DNA of 54,548 bases from Thermohalobaculum sp039026295 (GTDB lineage Bacteria; Pseudomonadota; Alphaproteobacteria; Rhodobacterales; Rhodobacteraceae). Positions 17,001-23,540 of the stretch are shown here, in pieces. Under the pieces are notes generated by a model. It searched no databases. It was not told where the DNA came from and saw only the letters and a program-made list of their open reading frames with translations. The stretch lies in NCBI GenBank assembly GCA_039026295.1, contig JBCCMP010000002.1:1-54548 (forward strand). The letters are read 5' to 3'. The position numbers were made by a program, and so were the translations under genes. Every line of letters starts with the position of its first letter. Position 1 is the first letter of the stretch.

Positions 17001-17746
17001 TGACCGTCATGGTCATCACCGTGATCCATCGGCGGCATGTCCTGACCGTCGTGGTCATCACCGTGATCCATTGGCGGCATATCCTGACCGTCGTGGTCAT
17101 CACCGTGATCCATCGGCGGCATGTCCTCGCCGTCGTGGTCATCGCCGTGATCCATTGGCGGCATGTCAGCGTCGCTGTCGTCGTCATCCATCACCATCGC
17201 TGTGGAAGAGAAGGTAATGGTGTCGGTTCCCAGGACATCGCCTTCGCCTCTAACGCGCGAAAACACTGTCGCAGAGACTGTTTTTTCGCCGTCAGTGAAG
17301 TCCACCATGTCGGCTGGCGTGTCCCATGGGACGAGATGTTGCATGTGGGGTTGGCCGTCGACCTCGAAGACAACACTCTTGATTTCGTCACCGTCGATCA
17401 GGGCGCCGAGCTGGTATTCGGATGTGTCTGCCATTCCGAAGTCGAGACTGTCGCCATCTGTGACCTCGGCCACGATGTCACCATCGCCGTCGAAGACAAC
17501 GAAGGTGATAGAGGACACGGCTGGAGCGCCGGAGTTGTTATCAGCCGGGGGCGTGCCGTTGCTGCTGTCATCTGAGCCGGCATCGGCAGGGGGCGTGGTG
17601 TCGACCGGCTCATCATCATCATCATCGAGGACAGGGTCGGTAACCCGACCTGCAGCAAATCCCGAAGATCCCGACGATCCGCTCGATGAGGACCCTCCCA
17701 CAGCACCAAAACCGAGCAGTCCGAGCAAGAAGAGAAATGGATTCAT
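14039..17746 (-). CDS. Large surface protein with Met/His/Asp repeats, G8 domain and beta-helix
   Basis: A 1235-residue acidic protein. It begins with a hydrophobic MNPFLFLLGLLGFGAVGG followed by Ser/Gly and Asp-rich linkers, a possible export signal without a lipobox Cys. Residues ~78-185 look like a small beta-sandwich domain. Residues 194-305 are eight copies of a 14-residue DMPPMDHGDDHDGQ unit, followed by a His-rich GGGQHHGGHGDH. A G8 domain comes next (WFDPNTWSGGVPGDGAKV, Trp389), then a long right-handed beta-helix to about residue 1090, the order seen in CEMIP/fibrocystin-L-like proteins that act on or bind glycans. The gene stands alone, ends at the terminator at 13986 and is divergent from the GT gene at 18068. 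Function is unknown. A surface adhesin or polysaccharide-active protein with metal-binding repeats is my inference. Confidence 0.82.
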   Translation of the reverse strand: MNPFLFLLGLLGFGAVGGSSSSGSSGSSGFAAGRVTDPVLDDDDDEPVDTTPPADAGSDDSSNGTPPADNNSGAPAVSSITFVVFDGDGDIVAEVTDGDSLDFGMADTSEYQLGALIDGDEIKSVVFEVDGQPHMQHLVPWDTPADMVDFTDGEKTVSATVFSRVRGEGDVLGTDTITFSSTAMVMDDDDSDADMPPMDHGDDHDGEDMPPMDHGDDHDGQDMPPMDHGDDHDGQDMPPMDHGDDHDGQDMPPMDHGDDHDGQDMPPMDHGDDQDGQDMPPMDHGDDHDGQDMPPMDHGDDHDGHGGGQHHGGHGDHTMTPAIDPPGIGASRADVNTYLDALADLPETHSHSHGSGKANEHMAAMDLAPRGDATHVAIGDGDWFDPNTWSGGVPGDGAKVLIPEGVTVTYDEVSDARLFTVRVDGKLEFATDTDSQMVFDTMLVSPSGYLEIGTVGNPVDANVDVDLIVANNGRIDTDWDPMLLSRGVISHGKTSIHGAEKDSHEKVTTDPMEGDTSIKFASTPEGWDVGDTIVIAGTEYEGWSGNRKVFLPPEDEVRVITKIDSNGRVHFDEPLVHDHDTPRPDLKTSVANYTRNVSVETEGGDGAEIHERGHVMFMHSDEVDVRYAEFTELGRTDKSEDSQSISDINNVRFDSNVQGRYSLHIHRAGTEDLADPAILEGNAVYGSPGWGVVHHDSNAVLTNNATYDTFGAGFVAETGNETGLWEDNIAIYAKGIHWGIPKNTSEITSNFDTARGGEGFWFQGRMVEAVDNVAASVNIGFAYFHRDKTDTTIDFDAELFDFPDALDYDDDVTPDDVPILVFDGNETFAGHEGLHVVKANTAQGHDIWSHLTDFTAWSVENGAHLQYTSHYILEGFDVVGKDDGPYRDADTGIVLGNNISEIVIRDAKIEGFDTGIDLNKNFVNPNFSKNQHDYFVIDAEMKNVGQEYDNYDPKLDTVISSDDIRGNAPDLDMDRMVYKGGLMQITGEKTDGLGKVDFPNGMDEFQLRKEGVENFLEKGGYWTTSDGKDYFLMKVYFTDRATFEVYYENHPVYVESGVNLDRYENNGEQDIVTRGGETKAGDIILDEPLPAEPTGGFALAYLNGVPASSTKAWVSTEHDTHMAHGDDHSAHASDMMMIPSTMENAESPETLVLLSTEANDDFSIGETHMGHDFSEFYAGPLEGDQPAVEDTSSEEPAVTASGEVLWDALTSSQPVLADHAMAKDDDATEEMLMSA
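16832..17167 (-). repeat. Eight 42-bp in-frame tandem repeats
   Basis: Eight consecutive 42-bp units encode DMPPMDHGDDHDG plus Q, E or H. The phase is exact throughout: the plus-strand string CCGTGATCCA recurs every 42 bp from 16851 to 17145. Copies differ mainly at third codon positions, with one His-to-Gln change in unit 6. This points to selection for the peptide, or to units old enough to have drifted at silent sites. Confidence 0.92.
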
Positions 17747-18067
17747 TTATTTAGAACATCCCAGGTGTTTTCGTGGCAGCAACAAAAACCAACAAACTCA
17801 GCAATCGACGTCAAAGAACCGCTGGATTGTGACCATTTTCTGTTCATGGTCGGGCAACCGCGAGGCATCTCCGAACGCTTCGGTAACAAAACGTGATGGT
17901 TAGGTAGAGCGGCTTAACATTCAGGAAAATAAGAGGATTATCGCTAAGAGAGTTCTTGCCGAGCGGCGGCAGACTCTTGCCGATTTCAGCCGTTGTTACA
18001 GTCTGTGAGCGCCTTTATTCCTCATTGATTAACGCATCATCAACTTTTGAACGGGAATGAGAGACTT
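17747..18067. promoter_or_regulatory. Divergent intergenic region with a paired direct repeat
   Basis: About 320 bp between the G8 protein gene and the plus-strand glycosyltransferase gene. It is AT-richer than the surrounding genes. TCTTGCCGA occurs at 17954-17962 and again at 17975-17983, exactly 21 bp apart, about two turns of the helix, which suits a dimeric regulator. No gene is supported here. Confidence 0.4.
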
Positions 18068-19192
18068 ATGTTGGCCTCATTCCACCCGTCATCCGCCTTT
18101 TCAGTGAGACATTTGAAGAGCTTGGCGCGCCCGGGTCTTCAGGCTTTTAGGGCGATTCCAGTGCATGCCGAACACTGGCGTCAGACGGGGAGGGGGCCGC
18201 TGGCTGTCTTTCTGCCCGCTTATGGCCGAACTGGGGCAGCTCTTCTGCGCATTTACAATATCGCAACCGGTCTGCGGCCGTTCGGGTGGCGTGCGATTGT
18301 ACTTCCGCCGCGACTGACGTTGGCGCAGCGGCAGCGGTTCCTTCGCCGGCTCGATCCCGATCTGATCGTGATGCAGGGCGTCCGACACGCGCTGAACCGC
18401 CCGGCGCTCTATGCCGACTGGCCGATCGTGCTCGACATTGATGACGCTGATTTCCACTTACCGCGTTTCCTGGAACCTCTGGAGCAGGCGATGGAGCATG
18501 TCGCGTGTGTCACTGCGGGGTCCGCTTACGTGGCCAACTGGTGTCTGGGGGCAGGGGCGGCGGAGGCACGGGTGGTCTGGACCGGCACGCCGCCCACCGC
18601 GCGAGTGCCCGTGCCAGCCGCCCATCGCCCGCCGGTGGTGGCCTGGGCGCAGACCCGGCCCATGACTTACAGGCGCGAGGCGGCGCTGGTGGCGGATGTG
18701 ATGCGTGGGCTGGCGGCGCGCCGTCCCGGCGTGACCCTCAGGCTCTATGACCGGCAGGCGGGTGATGATCCGAGGTTCCTCGATCTCTTTCGCGCGCCCG
18801 GTCTGAGCGTCGAATGGGTCGAAAACTGTCGCTACGACGCCTATCTCGCCTCGTTTGACGATGTGGCCATTGGGTTGGCGCCGCTTTCGCCGGAAACACC
18901 GTTCTCCCGCGGGAAATCCTTTGGAAAGGTGCTGGCCTATCTCGACCGGCACGTGCCGGTTGTTGGCTCTGATGCTTGTGAACACGGGGCTTTCTTCACG
19001 CCCGAAACAGGTGTGATCACAAATGATATCACGAAATGGGTTTCGAGTTTGGATCGTCTGCTGGGTGACCCATCAGCCTGCCACACCATGGCCGCTGCAG
19101 CCCACACGGCCTTCCTTGAGCAGTTGACCACTCAAGCTGCCGCTGGTGCCATGGATAGCGTCTTGAGCGCTCATTGCTGTGCTCAAAGTTAA
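18068..19192 (+). CDS. Putative GT-B (GT1/GT4-like) glycosyltransferase
   Basis: A 374-residue protein with a GT-B outline. The N-terminal half contains GAALLRIYNIATGLRPFGW and DPDLIVMQGVRHALNRPALY. A linker VVWTGTPPTARVPV leads to a C-terminal half with FDDVAIGLAPLSPETPFSRG, GKSFGKVLAYLDRHVPVV and GVITNDITKWVSSLDRLL. The latter resembles the donor-binding half of GT4 enzymes, where a Glu/Lys motif contacts the nucleotide sugar. I chose the ATG at 18068, with GAGAG upstream, over the TTG at 18047. The sugar is unknown. The gene is transcribed toward the acyl-transfer fusion about 215 bp downstream and may share its role. Confidence 0.7.
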   Translation: MLASFHPSSAFSVRHLKSLARPGLQAFRAIPVHAEHWRQTGRGPLAVFLPAYGRTGAALLRIYNIATGLRPFGWRAIVLPPRLTLAQRQRFLRRLDPDLIVMQGVRHALNRPALYADWPIVLDIDDADFHLPRFLEPLEQAMEHVACVTAGSAYVANWCLGAGAAEARVVWTGTPPTARVPVPAAHRPPVVAWAQTRPMTYRREAALVADVMRGLAARRPGVTLRLYDRQAGDDPRFLDLFRAPGLSVEWVENCRYDAYLASFDDVAIGLAPLSPETPFSRGKSFGKVLAYLDRHVPVVGSDACEHGAFFTPETGVITNDITKWVSSLDRLLGDPSACHTMAAAAHTAFLEQLTTQAAAGAMDSVLSAHCCAQS

Positions 19193-19408
19193 CATAATGT
19201 TCATTATTGGCCCTTGAGCCATCAACCTGGCTGCAAAAGCTGAATACAGCATTGCTTCCGCTGTCCTGAGGTCCGCAATCCCTTTGAAAAAGTGCTGACA
19301 TCAGAAATCACACATCAGAGATGAAATCGTGGCACGACACATCCCCTGTCTTGTTGTCGAAGGTAAGTGTTGTATTCGGTTCTCACGTTGTTTCTGGGAC
19401 CGAGTTGC
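19193..19408. other. Spacer before the acyl-transfer fusion gene
   Basis: About 215 bp that is AT-rich at its left end (GTTAACATAATGTTCATTA at 19188-19206). No gene is supported. An in-frame GTG at 19367 could extend the next gene by 14 residues. Confidence 0.35.
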
Positions 19409-21841
19409 ATGGCGATACAAACTGATCAGGTCGAACTTCTGGATGCTGCGAGCACGCCGGATTTCGTCCAGGCAGTCTTCAATCTTTACGAACAGGATCG
19501 GCTTTTTGCGATCATGCGCCAAGATACTGCCGGCGACGCGCGGTTTGCGCACGCCTCTCGCAGGGCATTCCCAAAAACAGCGGCGGGTGGCTGGGTTGAT
19601 ACCCCCTTGTCGCCCAAACGATCGGACACGCCTGCGCAGATTGTATTTTCGTCGGGTACGGAAGGGCGCCCAAAAGCGATTGTCCTGACCCACCGCGCGC
19701 TTGCCGATGTGGTCGAGCGGCTGAATACGATCATGGAGGTTACGTCCGATATTCGTGAATATATCGGGGTGCCCGTTAGTTATTCCTTTGGGCTCGGCCG
19801 GGCGCGCGCCGTCGCAGCGGCAGGCGGGGCCAGTTACATTCCCGAGAAATTCGATCCGAACGAAATCCGGACCATGCTGGAGCAAGGCGAGATCAACGCC
19901 ATTTCAGCTGTGCCCAGTCTTTGGCGCATTTTGCTTCTGAGGCCGGAAACCCTGCAGCCCGTCGCGGATCGCGTGCGCTGGATCGAGATTGGCAGTCAGT
20001 TCATGGCGGCCGATGAAAAACGCGCCATGCGGACGCTTTTTCCGCAGGCACGGATCGTACAGCACTATGGCCTGACCGAAGCGTCACGTAGCACGTTCCT
20101 GGATATCTCGAACGCGGTCGAGGACCAGTTGGAATCGGTGGGCACCGCCTCGGGTTCGGTCGAGTTGCGCATCAGTGACCAAGGCGCTGTGTGCATCCGG
20201 GGCGACAATGTTGCCATGGGCGTGCTGGGCCCCGAGGGCGATATTGTGCCTTTGACCGATGCGGAGGGCTGGCTTGTCACCAAGGATCGCGGCGAGATGC
20301 GCGACGGGCACCTCTATTTCCTTGGGCGTCTCGATGACCAAATCAATATCTCCGGCATCAAGGTCAGTTCCGAGCAGCTTGAGCGCGGGATTGCCGCGCG
20401 GGTGCCCGGTCAGGAGCGTCATTTCGCTGTTGCGGCAGTGGAAGACCCGATACGTGGCAACGCGGCTCTGCTGGCCGTCGAGGACGCAGCCAGCGCCGCC
20501 TTGCCCGAGTTGATGGCGGTGGCGGAAGAAACTCTGGCGCAATATGGCGTGTCCGGGGGGGACAACCTGCGAAGCCTCACCGTCGCGCACCTGCCGCGGA
20601 CTGGTAGCGACAAGGTCCAGCGCAACAAGCTGCGTGATCTCTACACGGCCCATGAAGACGAGGCGCCCCAGCCGCCGGAGACGCTTCTGGGGCGCATGCG
20701 GGCCCGTCTGACGCCGCAGAAACGGCCCGAGACTGTTCAGGAGATCTTTCAATCACATTTTCCGCGCGCCACGATCACGCGAGAGAGCAGTTTTGAAGAG
20801 CTGGGCGGCGACAGCTTGAGCCATGTCGCTGTCGCCCTCGATCTGGAACGGGCCTTGGGCAATCTGCCGAACGACTGGCAAGTCCGTTCCATTGCCGAGA
20901 TCGAGAGCGTTGGCCCTTCGGCGCGGCGGCTCTTCGGGCAGATCGACACCCCGACCTTCATCCGGGCGCTTTCGATTGTTCTGATCGTCGTCGGTCATTT
21001 CGACGCGTTCGAATACGGGGGCACAGGGGCTTTGGCGCTGTTCTTCATCGCCGGATTGAACTTTGGCGCCATGACCCTGCCGACCATTCTAAACACCGGC
21101 TCGGTGGTGCCGATCTTTGTTCTTTTGATCAGGATCGCTTTGATTTCGTGGTTCTTCATGGCGGCCAACCATATTGTGACCGGCTATGGGGGACCGCTTG
21201 CCTATCTGATGGTCACCAATTTTGTCGGTCCGGGCTACGGGGGGGGCGCCTGGTTCGTGGCTGTCTATATCCAGACGCTTCTGGCCATCGCATTGCTTTT
21301 GACATGGGAACGACCCCGCGCCTGGCTGCGCGCGCATGGTTTCAATGCGCTGGCGGCTTTTGCTGCGTTTTCAGTCGCGCTTTTGTTCGTGTGCGAGCAG
21401 CTTTTTGACACCAACCACCTGTTCCGGCGGTTGCCCAATTTGCTGCTCTGGCTGTTTGCCTGCGGGGCGCTGGCGCATCTGTCGACCAGCTGGCAGCAGA
21501 AGGCGATAACCCTTGCCATCTTCCTGACGGGATGGACGATCTTCAGCACCGGAGTAAGCCTGAAATACGTGCTCTTTGCAGCGCCATTCGTGCTGTTTGT
21601 GTCAGCGGTTCCGGTGCCAAAGCTGATGATCGCCCCGATCCGGCTTGTGGCGGGGGCCTCTCTGGTTATCTATCTCTCGCATTTTCAGTTCCGGTCCCTG
21701 CTGGAAAAGGTAACAGGCATCGAACAGGCCCATATCGCATCGCTTGTGGCCATCGCTGGCGGCGTGGCGTTCTGGTCTTTCTATCGACCGCTCGACAATC
21801 GCATCCGGCTTCTGGTGACGAAACTGCTCACGCGGGACTGA
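19409..21841 (+). CDS. Adenylation-carrier-membrane acyltransferase fusion, copy A
   Basis: An 810-residue three-part protein. Residues ~1-430 are an ANL-family adenylation domain: SSGTEGRPK at 81-89 (A3), YGLTEASR at 220-227 (A5), KDRGEM and GRLDDQINISG (A7-A8), and GSDKVQRNK at 399-407 (A10 Lys). Residues ~440-505 are a phosphopantetheine carrier with Ser469 in LGGDSLS. From ~514 to the end is an AT3-like integral membrane domain with RALSIVLIVVGHF (His530) and LALFFIAGLNFG. In principle it can activate an acid as acyl-AMP, load it on its own carrier and pass it across the membrane to a glycan, as DltA, DltC and DltB do in separate proteins. The ATG at 19409 is preferred over GTG 19367. The acid cannot be read from the sequence. 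A paralogue lies at 32779-35355. Confidence 0.82.
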   Translation: MAIQTDQVELLDAASTPDFVQAVFNLYEQDRLFAIMRQDTAGDARFAHASRRAFPKTAAGGWVDTPLSPKRSDTPAQIVFSSGTEGRPKAIVLTHRALADVVERLNTIMEVTSDIREYIGVPVSYSFGLGRARAVAAAGGASYIPEKFDPNEIRTMLEQGEINAISAVPSLWRILLLRPETLQPVADRVRWIEIGSQFMAADEKRAMRTLFPQARIVQHYGLTEASRSTFLDISNAVEDQLESVGTASGSVELRISDQGAVCIRGDNVAMGVLGPEGDIVPLTDAEGWLVTKDRGEMRDGHLYFLGRLDDQINISGIKVSSEQLERGIAARVPGQERHFAVAAVEDPIRGNAALLAVEDAASAALPELMAVAEETLAQYGVSGGDNLRSLTVAHLPRTGSDKVQRNKLRDLYTAHEDEAPQPPETLLGRMRARLTPQKRPETVQEIFQSHFPRATITRESSFEELGGDSLSHVAVALDLERALGNLPNDWQVRSIAEIESVGPSARRLFGQIDTPTFIRALSIVLIVVGHFDAFEYGGTGALALFFIAGLNFGAMTLPTILNTGSVVPIFVLLIRIALISWFFMAANHIVTGYGGPLAYLMVTNFVGPGYGGGAWFVAVYIQTLLAIALLLTWERPRAWLRAHGFNALAAFAAFSVALLFVCEQLFDTNHLFRRLPNLLLWLFACGALAHLSTSWQQKAITLAIFLTGWTIFSTGVSLKYVLFAAPFVLFVSAVPVPKLMIAPIRLVAGASLVIYLSHFQFRSLLEKVTGIEQAHIASLVAIAGGVAFWSFYRPLDNRIRLLVTKLLTRD

Positions 21842-21848
21842 GCGCCGC

Positions 21849-22931
21849 TCAGATCGCACGGGCCTTCAACTCGGCATAGAGCGCCCGCGCCGTTTCGGCC
21901 GCGTCTTTCAGGTCCGGTGTGACCTCCTTTGGGGAGGTTGGTGCACGGACCCGGTCCGCCCCGGCAAGGAAGGTCTCTCTCTCGGTCAGGCCGAGTAGGT
22001 CAGCCGTATCGCCCAGTACGGCCGCCGGGTTTTCGAGAAGCGTCTCATAGCAGAAGATGTGGCGCCCTGTGCCGAGCTTGTCGAGCAGATAGGAATAGGC
22101 CTGGGTCCAGTATCTGAGCCAGAAATCCGGTGCCTCGACATCGAGCGCGTCCCCAAAGCGGATTGGACGAAACTCGGCCCCAAAGTCGAAATGCCCGATC
22201 CAGCGCATGTATTTTGCCGCAAACGGGTCTTCGTCATGGATGCCGAGGAAGCGTTCGTGCTGACGTTTCAGGGAATGGGCATGCGAGATTGGGTCGCGCA
22301 GGCAGATGAGCACCTGGGCTTTGGGGAAAACCTGCGAGATCTTGTCGAGACGTGCGATATTGGCGTTGTTTTTCGACAGGTAGCGTTTGGCGCCCTGCCC
22401 GTCGGTCGCCATCAGGCGGCGGGCCAGTGCCTTGAAGAAATCGCTAAGTTCCGTGTCGAGCGGCTTGCCGTCGAGCAGTGACAGGTGATCGGCATGGACG
22501 TAATCTTTCTTGTGGAAGGCCAGCCACATGACCTCTTCAAAGGCCTCTGGGCTGTCAAACGTGATCTCCATCCCGTCGCCATGGCTGCGTTCAATGGCGG
22601 TGCCTTCCTTGCGGTGGCTGCCGGTGAACTTGTTCCACATGCAGGGCGCCAGCACGAAGGGCATGTGGCGGTAGGTGAAGCTTGAAAACGCCCCTGAGCT
22701 CACCAGAAGTTCCAAAAGCAGCGTCGTGCCCGCCCGTGGCAGTCCGGTGACGAATACCGGTGGACCGGCAGGCTCGGGCATGTTTTTGGGCGCGAAAATA
22801 TCCTGATCGAGTTGGCCAAAGATTTTGGGCATCCCGGAGGTCGCAAAGGCGATCTGGTGCAAAAGCCGTTCCAGCCGCGTGTATTGGGTCCAACTGGCGT
22901 CCTCAGCCCCGCCCATGGCGCAGCTTTCCAT
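21849..22931 (-). CDS. PAPS-dependent sulfotransferase
   Basis: A 360-residue sulfotransferase of the large bacterial type. The phosphosulfate loop is VFVTGLPRAGTTLLLELL and the 3'-phosphate segment is AQVLICLRDPISHAHSLKRQ. FWLRYWTQAYSYLLDKL and a late GLTERETF also fit the family. It overlaps the preceding small membrane protein gene (stop at 22903) by 29 bp. An ATG at 22916 has a better GGAAAG upstream and would shorten the overlap to 14 bp. It ends 8 bp from the convergent acyl-transfer fusion gene. With the arylsulfotransferase-like gene at 23506 in the same operon, two different sulfotransfer chemistries are encoded together. Confidence 0.86.
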   Translation of the reverse strand: MESCAMGGAEDASWTQYTRLERLLHQIAFATSGMPKIFGQLDQDIFAPKNMPEPAGPPVFVTGLPRAGTTLLLELLVSSGAFSSFTYRHMPFVLAPCMWNKFTGSHRKEGTAIERSHGDGMEITFDSPEAFEEVMWLAFHKKDYVHADHLSLLDGKPLDTELSDFFKALARRLMATDGQGAKRYLSKNNANIARLDKISQVFPKAQVLICLRDPISHAHSLKRQHERFLGIHDEDPFAAKYMRWIGHFDFGAEFRPIRFGDALDVEAPDFWLRYWTQAYSYLLDKLGTGRHIFCYETLLENPAAVLGDTADLLGLTERETFLAGADRVRAPTSPKEVTPDLKDAAETARALYAELKARAI

Positions 22932-23283
22932 AGATCACAAGCGCGAGGATAACACCGCCGAGCCCAACCCAGCTGAGGGAATAGGCGACCAGCCCGTCAA
23001 AGCTCCAGGCGGGCACGACCAGCGCGGCGATCCAGAGCAGCACTCCGGCGGCGGCCAGCGCCAGCAGCGTTTTCGCAAGCATCAATCCGGTGGCGGCAAA
23101 CATCGCACCGCTGGCCTTGCGCATGGCGACGCCCTTTTGATCGTCATCCATGTCGGGGTTCTTCATCACGGCCAGGCTGGAACTGCCGGCTTCCGACATG
23201 GCTTTGACATGCGCCACCGTGCCGGTGCCCACGAAGACCTCGTAAAAGGCGATCCCTGCCAGGATCAGCGCAATCAGCATCAT
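22903..23283 (-). CDS. Small membrane protein of unknown function
   Basis: A 126-residue protein that I do not recognise. It has an N-terminal helix (LIALILAGIAFYEVFVG), a polar Asp/Met-rich middle (MKNPDMDDDQKGVAMRKASG) and two or three further helices (LLALAAAGVLLWIAALVV, GLGGVILALVIYGKL). Its ATG overlaps the TAA of the preceding small gene by one base, so translation is coupled. Position between an arylsulfotransferase-like gene and a sulfotransferase gene suggests it is part of the same membrane-associated modification step. Confidence 0.7.
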   Translation of the reverse strand: MMLIALILAGIAFYEVFVGTGTVAHVKAMSEAGSSSLAVMKNPDMDDDQKGVAMRKASGAMFAATGLMLAKTLLALAAAGVLLWIAALVVPAWSFDGLVAYSLSWVGLGGVILALVIYGKLRHGRG

Positions 23284-23540
23284 TATTCGGTGTCTTTCTG
23301 CGCCTCATCCGGTGCGGCGGCGGCGGCTTTGCGTTTCTTCATCATCGAGCGGATCGGGTACCAAAACACACCGACGATCGCCAGAACGACGGCTGCGAGC
23401 CCGCCAATGATGGCACCGATGGTGGCAAGGCCGAGGCCCGGTCCGACATAGGCCAGCGCCGGGCTTGCTGTGAGCATAAGTGCCAGAGACGCGGCACCAA
23501 GTGCCTTAGTTCGCGCAGCTGTATGTCTTTGGGTCTTCAT
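23283..23540 (-). CDS. Small exported membrane-anchored protein with YVGPG motif
   Basis: An 85-residue protein with a clear signal peptide (ALGAASLALMLTASPALA) and a predicted cut just before YVGPGLGL. One helix follows (IGAIIGGLAAVVLAIVGVFW), then a basic, Ala-rich tail. The mature N-terminus would be YVGPG directly before the helix. I have an impression of similar small YVGPG proteins beside polysaccharide genes in other bacteria, but no named family. The start at 23540 lies inside the end of the arylsulfotransferase-like gene (35-bp overlap), and its stop overlaps the next start. A longer reading from 23681 is an out-of-frame shadow of the upstream gene. Confidence 0.65.
   Translation of the reverse strand: MKTQRHTAARTKALGAASLALMLTASPALAYVGPGLGLATIGAIIGGLAAVVLAIVGVFWYPIRSMMKKRKAAAAAPDEAQKDTE

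Noticed and set aside
16832..17167. Regular 42-bp repeats that could look like a CRISPR array
   Set aside because: There are no unique spacers. The unit is a whole number of codons inside an open frame and encodes a constant peptide.
16700..17575. 291-codon plus-strand frame rich in Val, Ile and His
   Set aside because: It is the antisense shadow of the Asp/His repeat region of the G8 protein gene.
19188..19203. GTTAA-N7-TTCA after the glycosyltransferase gene as a CtrA site
   Set aside because: One mismatch in an AT-rich stretch with no further support. It overlaps the stop codon of the gene.
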